NCBI GenBank assembly: GCA_910583605.1
Contig: CAJTXN010000001.1
Location: forward strand, 434,001-498,000
DNA: 64,000 bases
From: an uncultured Lachnospiraceae bacterium
GTDB lineage: Bacteria; Bacillota; Clostridia; Lachnospirales; Lachnospiraceae
Direction: 5' to 3'
The notes beneath the pieces are model-generated. The model was not told the origin of the DNA and did not search any database. It worked only from the letters and a program-made list of their open reading frames with translations. Positions 53,430-63,392 of the stretch are shown in pieces (position 1 is the first letter of the stretch; each line of letters begins with the position of its first letter). A program made the translations under genes and the position numbers.

Positions 53430-54599
53430 TTATTCACCGCCTCCCAGTAGATGTTTGGCAAGTTTTTGTGCATCCAGTATGCTGATATCGTCCGGAACCG
53501 TCTGACCGCTGGTAACATATGAAATATCTGCGGATGTATTCAGGCGGATATTCAGTATATTTCCCAAAGCCGAAGTTTCGTCCAGTTTTGTAAAAATAAT
53601 ACTGTATTTTCCCATTTGGGAATATACATCAACAATATTTAATAAATCCTTATATTTTGTGGCGGCACTCAGTACCAGAAAGATTTCTCTCCGCATTCCC
53701 TGCAGCAAAGTACAGTCATTTACCAAGTGCTGTATTTCCCTGCACTGTTCCTTATTTTTGTGGGAACGTCCTGCCGTATCCACCAAAATCAGATCATAGT
53801 CTTTAAACAGTTCTATGGCATGATTCAGTTCTTCGATGGTATATACCACCTGAAGAGGAATATCCAGAATATTGGCATAGGTCCGTAACTGCTCCACTGC
53901 TGCAATCCGGTAGGTATCCGATGTGATCATGGCTACTTTTGCCTTTTTTTCCAATTTAAAATCTGAAGCAATCTTTGCAATGGTAGTCGTCTTTCCCACC
54001 CCGGTAGGTCCTACAAAAAATACAAGTGCCGGCTCTCCCTCTTTCAGACTGATCTCATGGGGAATCCCCAGCTTAAGAACAATCTTCTGATAAATTCCGG
54101 ACAATATACTGTCCAGATTGGATTCTTTTTTAATCGAAGATTCTATTTCACCTATAATCTGATTTGCATATTTTTCATCTACTTCATTTTCCAGCATTTG
54201 ATTATATACGAGCTGAAGAAAAGAAAAATTAACATTCTTTTCTTCCTTTTTATCTTTCAGTTCCGGCTTATCCCGATTTTCCGCGTCCATTTCTTTCATT
54301 CTGCTTTCCAGCATGGATTGCAAATTATCCAGTTTCTCTTCAATCGCCGTCGGCTGTTTCTCCTCCTCCGGAGTATCTTCCGCAACAGCCACATTGATTC
54401 TGGAAGACGGAATGGAGGAAGTAGTCTGCTTCTCTTCCAATGCTGCCGTAATTTCAACAACATCTTTTTTAAACAGCTTTTTTAACCCCCGCTGCTTTGT
54501 GGATTTAATATTTAAGACTACCGCATTACTGCCCATTTCTTCTTTTGCCATCAGGACAGCTTCCTGTTCCGTAGATGCCTGAAATTTTTTGATAATCAT
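53430..54599 (-). CDS. flhF: SRP-type GTPase FlhF
   Basis: This 389-residue protein has a basic, less conserved N-terminus (about 1-110), then the N domain and G domain. Motifs are VGPTGVGKTTTIAKIA (G1), LVDTAGRSHKN (G3) and TKLDET (G4). It positions the first flagellar basal-body components at the membrane. Its start overlaps the flhA end by one base and flhG follows three bases later, the usual flhA-flhF-flhG order. Confidence 0.95.
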   Translation of the reverse strand: MIIKKFQASTEQEAVLMAKEEMGSNAVVLNIKSTKQRGLKKLFKKDVVEITAALEEKQTTSSIPSSRINVAVAEDTPEEEKQPTAIEEKLDNLQSMLESRMKEMDAENRDKPELKDKKEEKNVNFSFLQLVYNQMLENEVDEKYANQIIGEIESSIKKESNLDSILSGIYQKIVLKLGIPHEISLKEGEPALVFFVGPTGVGKTTTIAKIASDFKLEKKAKVAMITSDTYRIAAVEQLRTYANILDIPLQVVYTIEELNHAIELFKDYDLILVDTAGRSHKNKEQCREIQHLVNDCTLLQGMRREIFLVLSAATKYKDLLNIVDVYSQMGKYSIIFTKLDETSALGNILNIRLNTSADISYVTSGQTVPDDISILDAQKLAKHLLGGGE

Positions 54600-56632
54600 T
54601 AAATGCTCACCATCCCAACTGACTGTAATTCAATATTTGATTCTATTTCATTATAAGATACAACCACCAAATCCTTAAAATAATCCTGTATCAGTCGTTT
54701 GTAATACATACGTACAATCGGAGAAGTGATGATAATCGGGGATTTACCCATTTTTTCCAATTTATCAACTTCCTCCTCTGTTGACTTGATAATATGTTTG
54801 CTTTCTTCCGGATCCAAAGTTAAGTATGCTCCCTGCTCGGTCTGTTTTACCGCTGCCATGATATCCTGCTCAATCTTTGGATCAAGGGTAATAACTGTGG
54901 TCGATTCATTCGGACTAAAAAATTTATTGGAAATCGCCCGCTTCAGGCTTTGTCTTGCATACTCTGTCAATACATCCGTATCTCTGGTAACGGTAGCATG
55001 GTCTGCCAGTGTCTCAAATATGGTAAGCAGATCCCGAATGGAAATACCCTCTCTTAATAAATTCTGCAATACTTTTTGTATTTCACCCACACTGAGCAAT
55101 TTTGGAACCAGTTCATCAATAAGCGTCTGATTGGAATCTTTAATATTATTAATAAGATTCTGCACATCCTGTCTGGTAAGCAGTTCATCAATATGAACCC
55201 TGACTACTTCCGTCAAATGGGTAGCAATAATGGAAGGCGGGTCCACAACAGTATATCCCAGGGTTTCGGCACGTTCTCTCTGACTTTCCGTAATCCAGAT
55301 AGCCGGAAGATGGAAAGAAGGTTCAAAGGTAGGAATACCGCTGATTTCCTCTTCCACAAAACCGGGATTCATTGCCATATAGTGATCAAATAAAATCTCG
55401 CCTTCACTGACCTGTATTCCCTTTATCTTAATAATATACTGATTCGGATTTAACTGAATATTATCCCTCAGTCTGATGATTGGTACAACCGCACCAAGCT
55501 CCAATGCAATCTGCCTTCGTATCATTACAACACGGTCGATCAGGTCTCCGCCCTGATTAACATCTGCCAGCGGAATAATACCATAACCGAATTCCAGCTC
55601 GATAGGGTCTACCTGCAGCAGGGAAACCACATTTTCGGGCCGCCGGATTTCTTCCGCTTCCGCTTCCGAAACATCCACCTCTTCTTCAATGGCAGAAATC
55701 TGACTTCTCTGATCCTGTCTTCTTCCCAAAATAACAGCCAGAAGTCCAAACGGAATAAACACAAACCATGGAAGCGGAGTAACCACTCCTAAAAATATCA
55801 ACGTTCCTCCGGCATAATATAATACCTTCGGGAGATTAAATAACTGGGTAAACAGCACTCCGCCCAAATCGGCTTCTTTTCCTGCTTTTGTAACCAGAAT
55901 ACCGGTAGACAGAGATATCATCAGGGACGGAATGGAACTTACCAGTCCATCTCCGATGGTAAGAATGATATATTTATCTACAGCATCTCCAGCGCTCATT
56001 CCCTGATTGATCATTCCGGTAATCAAACCGCCGATAATATTTACAAATGTAATGATCAGACCTGCCGCAGCATCTCCTTTTACATACTTAACAGCACCGT
56101 CCATGGAACCGAAAAACTGAGATTCTGCTGCCAGTTTCTCTCTCCTTTCCTTTGCCTGTGCATCATTGATGGCTCCGGTATTTAAGTCGGCATCAATGGC
56201 CATCTGTTTACCAGGCATTGCATCCAGCGTAAATCTTGCCGTTACTTCAGCCACACGCTCAGAACCTTTATTGATAACCATGAACTGTACAAGAATCAGA
56301 ATGATAAAAACAATAACACCGATTACCAGATCTCCACCGCCCACGAACTGACCAAAGGTTTCAACCACTTTCCCCGGATTACCGGTTTTAAGGATCAGTT
56401 TTGTGGAGGATATATTCAAAGATATCCGAAATATGGTGGTCAGCAGCAATATAGTCGGAAACGAAGACATATCCAACGGTTCCTTTGAAAAAAAAGAATT
56501 AAATAAAACTACAAGTGCCGTAAATATATTTAATGCCAACAGGACATCCAGAAGGCTGCTGGGTACCGAAATAATCATAAACACAATGGCTGCCAACAGA
56601 TATAATCCGATACCTAAATCCGACTTTTTCAT
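54599..56632 (-). CDS. flhA: Flagellar type III export gate protein FlhA
   Basis: This 677-residue protein has eight transmembrane helices in the first ~330 residues with the conserved FHIPEP-type loop region (SERVAEVTARFTLDAMPGKQ). A large cytosolic domain follows and forms the nonameric chaperone-binding ring. Family signatures include SSIPSLMISLSTGILVT. It works with FlhB, FliP, FliQ and FliR, all encoded next to it. Length is typical. Confidence 0.97.
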   Translation of the reverse strand: MKKSDLGIGLYLLAAIVFMIISVPSSLLDVLLALNIFTALVVLFNSFFSKEPLDMSSFPTILLLTTIFRISLNISSTKLILKTGNPGKVVETFGQFVGGGDLVIGVIVFIILILVQFMVINKGSERVAEVTARFTLDAMPGKQMAIDADLNTGAINDAQAKERREKLAAESQFFGSMDGAVKYVKGDAAAGLIITFVNIIGGLITGMINQGMSAGDAVDKYIILTIGDGLVSSIPSLMISLSTGILVTKAGKEADLGGVLFTQLFNLPKVLYYAGGTLIFLGVVTPLPWFVFIPFGLLAVILGRRQDQRSQISAIEEEVDVSEAEAEEIRRPENVVSLLQVDPIELEFGYGIIPLADVNQGGDLIDRVVMIRRQIALELGAVVPIIRLRDNIQLNPNQYIIKIKGIQVSEGEILFDHYMAMNPGFVEEEISGIPTFEPSFHLPAIWITESQRERAETLGYTVVDPPSIIATHLTEVVRVHIDELLTRQDVQNLINNIKDSNQTLIDELVPKLLSVGEIQKVLQNLLREGISIRDLLTIFETLADHATVTRDTDVLTEYARQSLKRAISNKFFSPNESTTVITLDPKIEQDIMAAVKQTEQGAYLTLDPEESKHIIKSTEEEVDKLEKMGKSPIIITSPIVRMYYKRLIQDYFKDLVVVSYNEIESNIELQSVGMVSI

Positions 56633-56688
56633 GTACCTTTTCTCCTTTTCTGCATTTAAAATAATTTTTACTGTGTTTATTTCTCAGG

Positions 56689-57828
56689 TTATTCCCTGAC
56701 TGCTGTTTTATTTTTTATATTATAAACGTATGCCAGTACTTCTGCAACCGCCTGATATAACTCTTCCGGTATTTCCTCGCCAATATCCACATTGGCATAA
56801 AGCGCTCTGGCCAACGGCTTATTTTCTACAATTTCAATATTATGTTCTCTGGCAGCTTCTTTTATCTTCTGTGCCAGAAAATCCTCACCCTTTGCTATCA
56901 CTCTGGGAGCCTTGGCAATCTGAAGATCATACTGCAGCGCTACTGCAAAATGCGTCGGGTTTGTAATGACCACATCAGCCTTCGGCAAATCCTGCATCAT
57001 TCTGCGCATGGAAGCCTGCCTCATTTTTTGTCTGATTTTACTTTTAATCTGAGGATCTCCCTCTGAATTTTTATACTCATCTTTAACTTCCTGCTTTGTC
57101 ATCATCATATCATTTTTAAATTTTATCTTCTGATAAATATAATCACCGATACCCACAATCAAATATATCGCACTGATTTTTATACCCAGATCAAATACAA
57201 TGTCTCCGATAATCTGCAGTGCAGTCATCAGTGGTACCTCATAAAACCGGAATAAAACACCCTGTTTTGACTTAATCGTCTGAATTACCACAGTCCCAAT
57301 GATCAATACCAGTGCAACGGATTTCACCAGATTCACCAGTGACTGCTTGGAAAATATGTGTTTTACCCCTTTTTTTATACTGAGTTTATTTAGTTTCGGC
57401 CGCATTGGCTTGGTAGTAACCTTCCATTTCACCTGCAGAAGGTCTCCTACAAATGCAATAACAAAGGAGATGGCAAACAGAGGAAGAACAATTAATACTC
57501 CGTCTAATGCAACATCCTTTAATAATGCAACCACATTATTATATGTAATTTCATCAGCATAGGTGACAGACAGCGTTGCAATCGTCTTATAAACAAAGCC
57601 ATATACATTCATCAGGCCTGTTCCAATATTTCCAACCAAAAACTTTAACAATACAAAACTGACAATTAAAGATACCGCACTGACCAAATCCTTACTTTTA
57701 GCTACATTGCCTTCATTTCTGGCATCCGTAAGCTTTTTGGCAGTCGGCTGTTCTGTCTTCTCACCGCCGGGACCGTCTTTTGCAAAAAACTGTAAATCAT
57801 ATTCTAAAACAGAAACCATAGATTTCAC
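56689..57828 (-). CDS. flhB: Flagellar export switch protein FlhB
   Basis: This 379-residue protein has four transmembrane helices and a cytosolic autocleavage domain containing NPTH in ADVVITNPTHFAV. This is the site where FlhB cuts itself to switch from rod/hook to filament export. The N-terminus shows KTEQPTAKKLTDARNEGNV as usual. The start may be the GTG at 57828 or the ATG three codons later. It begins one base after the fliR stop. Confidence 0.96.
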   Translation of the reverse strand: MKSMVSVLEYDLQFFAKDGPGGEKTEQPTAKKLTDARNEGNVAKSKDLVSAVSLIVSFVLLKFLVGNIGTGLMNVYGFVYKTIATLSVTYADEITYNNVVALLKDVALDGVLIVLPLFAISFVIAFVGDLLQVKWKVTTKPMRPKLNKLSIKKGVKHIFSKQSLVNLVKSVALVLIIGTVVIQTIKSKQGVLFRFYEVPLMTALQIIGDIVFDLGIKISAIYLIVGIGDYIYQKIKFKNDMMMTKQEVKDEYKNSEGDPQIKSKIRQKMRQASMRRMMQDLPKADVVITNPTHFAVALQYDLQIAKAPRVIAKGEDFLAQKIKEAAREHNIEIVENKPLARALYANVDIGEEIPEELYQAVAEVLAYVYNIKNKTAVRE

Positions 57829-58605
57829 TTACATCATACCTCTCATCATTTGTGTCAGCATAGATTTCATCTGGTCAAATATAAAATTGGCGATAATCGG
57901 CAGTAATGACATTGTGACAAAAATAACAAATAATCCGGTCATTACCTTTAGCTGCATACCTACCGCAAACATATTCATCTGTGGAGCAACCTTTGCCATG
58001 ATTCCCAACACACAATTCAGCAGTATTATTGTACCAAACACCGGAAGCGCAATCCGAAAGCCGATGATAAAGTAATTGGCAGTAAAGCCGATGACCGTAT
58101 CATACATGGAATTTCCAAGCTTGATTCCTCCAATTGGAATCAAAGTAAAAGAATCTACAATCGCCCCCAGCAGATACAGATGCATATTTGATACTATCAT
58201 CAGCAGGAAAATCAGATAGGAATAAAATGTCCCTGTAATAGAAACCTGGGTATGTGACATAGGGTCAAATACCTGTGCCATGGACAATCCGATTTCCATA
58301 TCTATGATTTTGCCGGTAAAATTTATTATCATATTACATATATAAACTGAAAAACCAAGAAGCAGCCCGGCAATACTCTCTTTCAATATCAGCGCTGCAA
58401 AATCAAACACGGTAGAATATTCCACCGTCTGTGCCGGCAGTGTATAAAATAATAAAACCGATACAAAAATACTGAAACCCAGTTTCAATCTGACCGGCGT
58501 ATTAGGCTGACCAAAAAAGGGAGCAACCGACATAAATGAAGCTATCCTGACCAGAATCAGCAGAATATACTCTATTGTATTCTGCGTAAACGTAACTTCC
58601 ATCAT
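57829..58605 (-). CDS. fliR: Flagellar export apparatus protein FliR
   Basis: This 258-residue polytopic protein has six hydrophobic helices. Signatures include FGQPNTPVRLKLGFSI and the PVFGTIILLNCVLGIMAKVA segment of the family. With FliP and FliQ it forms the export gate core. Its start overlaps fliQ by four bases (ATGA type), and flhB follows directly. In some Clostridia fliR is fused to flhB; here the two are separate. Confidence 0.94.
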   Translation of the reverse strand: MMEVTFTQNTIEYILLILVRIASFMSVAPFFGQPNTPVRLKLGFSIFVSVLLFYTLPAQTVEYSTVFDFAALILKESIAGLLLGFSVYICNMIINFTGKIIDMEIGLSMAQVFDPMSHTQVSITGTFYSYLIFLLMIVSNMHLYLLGAIVDSFTLIPIGGIKLGNSMYDTVIGFTANYFIIGFRIALPVFGTIILLNCVLGIMAKVAPQMNMFAVGMQLKVMTGLFVIFVTMSLLPIIANFIFDQMKSMLTQMMRGMM

Positions 58606-58871
58606 AAGATATACTCTCCAAAATTAGACCATAACCGTTCCATCAGGGTTACTATTGTATTTAATATATAGGAACCCAGTAGCAGCATTGTTAAAAATAT
58701 TCCCAGAAGTTTCGGTATAAATGTTAATGTCTGCTCCTGAATGGAGGTAACCGTTTGAAAAATACTTACAACCAAACCGATAATCAGAGATACAATAAGT
58801 AATGGCCCTGCCGCTTTAATTATGGTCCAGATTGTCTGTGTCGCTATATTCATAATGGCTTCCTGTGTCAT
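58602..58871 (-). CDS. fliQ: Flagellar export apparatus protein FliQ
   Basis: This 89-residue protein has two transmembrane helices with the family pattern LIVSLIIGLVVSIFQTVTSI and QEQTLTFIPKLLG. Length is typical. It overlaps fliR by four bases and follows fliP by 18 bases. It is an export gate subunit. Confidence 0.95.
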   Translation of the reverse strand: MTQEAIMNIATQTIWTIIKAAGPLLIVSLIIGLVVSIFQTVTSIQEQTLTFIPKLLGIFLTMLLLGSYILNTIVTLMERLWSNFGEYIL

Positions 58872-58889
58872 AATAATCCTCCATTCTCA

Positions 58890-59735
58890 TCACACAACAA
58901 AGGTCTTCATTAAATTTACGATAATCAGATTCCATCCGTCTGCCAGAACAAACAGCAAAATCTTAAACGGCATGGAAATCGTTGTAGGCGGCAGCATCAT
59001 CATACCCATTGACATCAATGTGGATGCCACGACCATATCAATTACAATAAACGGAATGTAAATCAGAAAGCCGATCCAGAATGCAATTCTCAATTCGCTT
59101 AATATAAATGCCGGAATCAAAACCGTAAGAGGTATTTCTTCTTTGGAATTAATACTTTCAATTCCTGCAATTCCGGCCATTGCATCCAAATCATCATCCT
59201 TTACCTGATTTAACATAAAATTCCGCAGAGGCTCCACGCCTGCAGCAAATGCTTCTTCCTGGGTAATCTCGCCTCTGTTCAATGGTTGTATCGCATCGGT
59301 ATTAATCTTTCCAAATACCGGAGACATGATAAAGAATGTTAGAAACAGTGCCATTCCCACCAATATCTGATTTGGCGGAGCTGATTGAGTATTTAATGCT
59401 GCTCTTGTAAAATGCAGAACTATCAATATTCTTGCAAAGGAAGTTAACATAATCAAAAGAGACGGACAAAGGGCGATTACTGTCAATACAAGCACAATCT
59501 GAAGTGCTCCAGACAATCCGCCCTCGTCAGTAGTCGATATATTAATTCCCAAAATATTACCCAAATCATTGTCCGTTTCATTTACAACCGGATTGTTGTT
59601 TTCACCGGACGGAACGGTAGCCTGTACAGTACCGCAGGATAATATAATAAAATTACAAACCAGCAACAGAAGACCTAATAGTTTTATAGTAGACTTTAAT
59701 ATTGTACTATATTTTATCGCTGTCGTCATTGCCAT
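58890..59735 (-). CDS. fliP: Flagellar export apparatus protein FliP
   Basis: This 281-residue protein has an N-terminal signal-peptide-like helix and four further membrane helices. The family signatures are visible in SFARILIVLHFTRAALNTQ, PPNQILVGMALFLTFFIMSP and SMGMMMLPPTTISMPFKI. It forms the pentameric core of the export gate. The start overlaps fliO by up to 29 bases; an ATG at 59729 with AAGGAAG upstream is an alternative. Confidence 0.96.
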   Translation of the reverse strand: MAMTTAIKYSTILKSTIKLLGLLLLVCNFIILSCGTVQATVPSGENNNPVVNETDNDLGNILGINISTTDEGGLSGALQIVLVLTVIALCPSLLIMLTSFARILIVLHFTRAALNTQSAPPNQILVGMALFLTFFIMSPVFGKINTDAIQPLNRGEITQEEAFAAGVEPLRNFMLNQVKDDDLDAMAGIAGIESINSKEEIPLTVLIPAFILSELRIAFWIGFLIYIPFIVIDMVVASTLMSMGMMMLPPTTISMPFKILLFVLADGWNLIIVNLMKTFVV

Positions 59736-60150
59736 TATCTTCCTTATCTTTCTCTATATTGTCCAAAAAATCCTCTTTCACGGAAGAGTCATTTCTGGAA
59801 TATGCCTTTTTTAATTTGTCCAATACTTTCGCAAAGGATTCCTGTGTAGAAGCATACTCCGGAATCACAACTTCTTCCTCACTTAATTCAGTGATGGAAG
59901 TAATCGTATCCTTGCATACTGCTATCACAACATATTTTTTTCCAATACAAAGTATTTGTAGATACTTTGTATTGGAAATTCTATAAGTCTCAATCGTTTT
60001 GAAATTCGTGCCAACACTATTTGCTTTCTGATAATTTCCAATAAATTTCGTCGTAAAATAGGTTAACAGCAATACAATTACAAATGCTATGACTGCAATT
60101 AATAATTGTAAAAAATTATCAAACCCACTGGTCGTTAATACAATACGCAT
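59707..60150 (-). CDS. fliO: Flagellar biosynthesis protein FliO (FliO/FliZ family)
   Basis: This 147-residue protein has one transmembrane helix (LLIAVIAFVIVLLLTYFTTK) and a small cytosolic beta domain with YLQILCIGKKYVVIAVCKD, typical of FliO. It helps FliP assemble. The acidic C-terminal tail (EDNGNDDSDK) is not conserved. It lies between cheY and fliP, the standard place in Firmicutes operons. Confidence 0.85.
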   Translation of the reverse strand: MRIVLTTSGFDNFLQLLIAVIAFVIVLLLTYFTTKFIGNYQKANSVGTNFKTIETYRISNTKYLQILCIGKKYVVIAVCKDTITSITELSEEEVVIPEYASTQESFAKVLDKLKKAYSRNDSSVKEDFLDNIEKDKEDNGNDDSDKI

Positions 60151-60161
60151 TTAATCTCCAA

Positions 60162-60524
60162 TCAGCCAACTGCCTTCTTAACGGCTTCAAGAACACGGTC
60201 TGCCTGAAAAGGTTTAACAATGAAGTCTTTTGCACCGGACTGTATGGATTCAATAACCATTGCCTGCTGGCCCATTGCGGAACACATAATTACGGCAGCT
60301 CCCGGATCCATTTCCTTGATTTTCTTAAGAGCCTGTATACCGTCCATTTCCGGCATGGTAATATCCATCAATACAAGGTCTGGTTTTACTTCTGAATACT
60401 TTTCCACGGCTTTCGCTCCGTTCTCAGCTTCTGCAGCTACATTATATCCGTTTTTTGTAAGGATATCCTTAATCATCATTCTCATGAAAGCTGCATCATC
60501 ACAAATCATTATATTTTTTGCCAT
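60162..60524 (-). CDS. cheY: Chemotaxis response regulator CheY
   Basis: This 120-residue single-domain receiver has the acidic pair D9/D10, phosphoacceptor D54 in LVLMDITMPEMDG, a serine at the switch threonine position (MCSAMG) and lysine in FIVKPF. It is phosphorylated by CheA and binds FliM and FliY. It lies between fliY and fliO, as in Bacillus subtilis. Confidence 0.96.
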   Translation of the reverse strand: MAKNIMICDDAAFMRMMIKDILTKNGYNVAAEAENGAKAVEKYSEVKPDLVLMDITMPEMDGIQALKKIKEMDPGAAVIMCSAMGQQAMVIESIQSGAKDFIVKPFQADRVLEAVKKAVG

Positions 60525-60550
60525 TACTCTTCTCTCCTAACGTATTAGTT

Positions 60551-61786
60551 TTATTTTATAATCTCAGTTACCCTTATGCCAAAGCTTTCTTCGATAACTA
60601 CTACTTCACCTTTTGCTACAAATTTGCCATTGACTAATACATCAATCGGCTCACCTGCTATCTTATCAAGTTCAATAATGGTACCAGGAGCAAATTCAAG
60701 TATATCCTGTATCGATTTACTGGTTCTTCCTAACTCTACAGTTACTTCCAACGGTACATCCATGATCAAATCAATGTTTTCCTTTTGAGTAACTGCCGCC
60801 AGATTATTTGAAAATGCCTGAAACTGTGCAGGCTGAACATTTACTTCCTGCATTGGCATCTGCGGCATTGGCTGACCGTAAGGCATACCTGGATATGGCA
60901 TATTCGGATATCCCATCATCGGAGGATAACCTCCCGGCATACCGTAAGGGACTGCGTCCGGTTGTGGCATTTGATTTTGAGGTGGCACGCTCTGCTGCGG
61001 AGGCACCGGTGTTCCCTGTACTGCTTCCTGTTTCTGTTCTGTACCCATACCTCCGGATACCGGAGTCTCCTGTACATCACTTCCGTTATCTGCTGCAAAC
61101 CGATTACATAAATCTTTTGCAAAGTCCACCGGAAACAGCTGCATGATCTCACTGCTGACCAAATCTCCGATTGTCATTTTAAAAGCATTTTTTACAAAAC
61201 CCTGTGATAAGAAGTTGGCAATTTCCGCTTCATCTATATTTTCGTTTAAATCCACTAAACTGGCGGTTGGCGGACTGATGTCAATCTTCATATTCAGCAT
61301 GGAAGAAAGAGATGTGGATGCTGAACCCATCATCTGATTCATGGCTTCACAAATTGCACTTAAATGCAATTCGCCCAATTCTACATCTGTGTTTGTTCCG
61401 TCGCCTCCCATCATAAGGTCAGCTATTATTTTTACATCATTTTCTTTTAATATTAAAACGTTATTTCCGTCCAGACCTTCTCTATACTGAATCTGAAGAA
61501 ATACGCATGGTCTGTCATAGCCTTCTGCCAATTTATCCCATGTCTCGTAGGTTACAACCGGTATACTGATATTAACCTTTTGATTTACCAATGATGATAA
61601 AGTGGTTGCCGCTGTTCCCATACTGATGTTTGAGATTTCTCCAACTGTGTCTTTTTCTGATTCCGTCAGGAATTCATTTTCATTTGTTTCACTATCTGTA
61701 GTAGACTGTTCAGTATTAGAATCGCCATCTGAATCCATTCCGCTTAGAAGTGCATTTATTTCTTCTTGTGATAGCATTCCATCCAT
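60551..61786 (-). CDS. fliY: Flagellar switch protein FliY (CheC-like domain fused to FliN)
   Basis: This 411-residue protein has a short N-terminal CheY-P-binding segment (MLSQEEINALLSGM), then a CheC-like phosphatase domain (about 45-230) with NISMGTAATTLSSLVNQ and AICEAMNQMMGSAS. A flexible Pro/Met/Gly/Tyr-rich linker (about 265-315) leads to a C-terminal FliN/SpoA domain with PLEVTVELGRTSKSIQDIL. It combines switch and CheY-P phosphatase roles as in Bacillus FliY. It lies four bases after fliM. Confidence 0.93.
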   Translation of the reverse strand: MDGMLSQEEINALLSGMDSDGDSNTEQSTTDSETNENEFLTESEKDTVGEISNISMGTAATTLSSLVNQKVNISIPVVTYETWDKLAEGYDRPCVFLQIQYREGLDGNNVLILKENDVKIIADLMMGGDGTNTDVELGELHLSAICEAMNQMMGSASTSLSSMLNMKIDISPPTASLVDLNENIDEAEIANFLSQGFVKNAFKMTIGDLVSSEIMQLFPVDFAKDLCNRFAADNGSDVQETPVSGGMGTEQKQEAVQGTPVPPQQSVPPQNQMPQPDAVPYGMPGGYPPMMGYPNMPYPGMPYGQPMPQMPMQEVNVQPAQFQAFSNNLAAVTQKENIDLIMDVPLEVTVELGRTSKSIQDILEFAPGTIIELDKIAGEPIDVLVNGKFVAKGEVVVIEESFGIRVTEIIK

Positions 61787-61790
61787 TGTA

Positions 61791-62768
61791 CTACTCCTCC
61801 CTGATTATTGATGTAACTCTTACTGCATAATTATCGGACGAAGAGCCCGGCAATGCCTTAAATTTGTTGATATTTCCAACATAAATCGTAAGTTCATCTT
61901 CAATGCCTGAGTTTAATTTTATTATATCACCTTTTTGCAGATTCACAAAGTCATTTACCGAAATAGAACTGGTTCCAAGAACTGCTTTGATCGGTATCTT
62001 TGCTTTCGCAATCAGTGCTTCTATCGTTTCTTCATAAGATTTATCATCTTTTTCCTGCATAGTAGAATACCAGTACTTAGTATTCAGTTTATCCATAACA
62101 GGTTCCAATGTTATAAACGGAAGACATATATTCATAAGGCCTTCCACATCACCGATTTTCAAATTCAATGTTACGATTGCTATCATTTCACTTGGTGAAA
62201 TAATCTGTGCAAACTGTGAATTTGTTTCTATCCTCTCTAACCTTGGTTCCAACTGTATAACGTTTTTCCATGGTTCAATGAGGAGATCAATGCAAATCGT
62301 TATAATTCTCTCAATAATGGTAATCTCGATTTCTGAAAACTCTCTTTTCTTCTCTAATGTCTCACCTGTACCGCCCAGCAGTCTGTCAATAATGGCATAG
62401 CCAAGACTTGGTGCCAGTTCTAATATCATATTTCCCTGCAACGGCGCAAAATCAACAATTCCCAGAAGTACGGGATTAGACAATGCATTTGCAAACTCAG
62501 AATATACAACCGCTTCTGAATTCCTAACATCTACTTGTACATTTTTTCTAAGATATGCCGGAAGGTTAGTATATAACAACCTTCCATAATGTTCAAAAAT
62601 AATCTCCAATGTACGAAGATGCTCTTTCGAAAACTTAGCCGGTCTCGCAAAGTCATAGTTCTTAACCTGAACTTCAGTATTTTCCTTAATCTCTTCAACG
62701 TCTAATTCACCGGTGCTTAAGGCCTTCAGCAAATCATCAATCTCACTTTGAGATAATACCTCGCTCAC
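61791..62768 (-). CDS. fliM: Flagellar motor switch protein FliM
   Basis: This 325-residue C-ring protein has the N-terminal CheY-P-binding peptide LSQSEIDDLLKAL, a middle domain containing the GGTGE motif (RLLGGTGETLEKKREFSEIE), and a C-terminal SpoA-like domain with VLGTSSISVNDFVNLQKGD. It relays the chemotaxis signal to the rotor. It precedes fliY by four bases. Confidence 0.96.
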   Translation of the reverse strand: MSEVLSQSEIDDLLKALSTGELDVEEIKENTEVQVKNYDFARPAKFSKEHLRTLEIIFEHYGRLLYTNLPAYLRKNVQVDVRNSEAVVYSEFANALSNPVLLGIVDFAPLQGNMILELAPSLGYAIIDRLLGGTGETLEKKREFSEIEITIIERIITICIDLLIEPWKNVIQLEPRLERIETNSQFAQIISPSEMIAIVTLNLKIGDVEGLMNICLPFITLEPVMDKLNTKYWYSTMQEKDDKSYEETIEALIAKAKIPIKAVLGTSSISVNDFVNLQKGDIIKLNSGIEDELTIYVGNINKFKALPGSSSDNYAVRVTSIIREE

Positions 62769-62799
62769 GCATCTTCACCTCCTAGTCTTATATTGCTGC

Positions 62800-63309
62800 C
62801 TACTGAATAGTCGTGGTTCCGAAGATTACCTGAACTATGAAATCTGAATCAAATAAATCCTGTAAATCCTTCAGTATCTCCTGTCTGACAGCCTCAGGAT
62901 TCGTCTGCAGTTCCGTAGCTGTATACTTTTTCACTACATCTTCAATATGCTGTGTAACAATTGCTTTCTGTGTCTCAAGCGTTTCGGCATATTTACTATA
63001 ATCTTTATGTTCCTTATACAATAATAATGCCGGATAAATCACTGCATAATGGTCTTTTCCGTCTGCTCCCTTCTTAAGGGAAATCGTCAGTTTCTTATCC
63101 AGATCATAAGTAATACAATCTTCCAGTGGAAGATCCGACAAATCTGTTTCATCTTCCTTTAATTCCAGATTGATTGCCTGTGCCACCTTTTTAATAACCG
63201 CATTGCTGTCCTGCATAGACGGAACAACAACAAAAACCGTTATTGCTGTAAGTATTGTATTTGTAATAACCAATACAAGTATTATTATGTTTAACAAACT
63301 CTTCTTCAA
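62800..63309 (-). CDS. fliL: Flagellar basal-body-associated protein FliL
   Basis: This protein of about 169 residues has an N-terminal transmembrane helix (IIILVLVITNTILTAITVFV) and a periplasm-side domain with typical FliL length, ending DSDFIVQVIFGTTTIQ. FliL surrounds the stator at the motor. I place the start at the TTG at 63309, seven bases after GGAGG. The ATG at 63324 overlaps that ribosome site and would lack one of its own. The gene lies between motB and fliM, as expected. Confidence 0.85.
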   Translation of the reverse strand: MKKSLLNIIILVLVITNTILTAITVFVVVPSMQDSNAVIKKVAQAINLELKEDETDLSDLPLEDCITYDLDKKLTISLKKGADGKDHYAVIYPALLLYKEHKDYSKYAETLETQKAIVTQHIEDVVKKYTATELQTNPEAVRQEILKDLQDLFDSDFIVQVIFGTTTIQ

Positions 63310-63392
63310 AATCTTATCCTCCATGCAACTATGTTCAACTATACTGTTTGACAAATTCTAACGATAAAGTGCCTATGACTATTCATATTATA

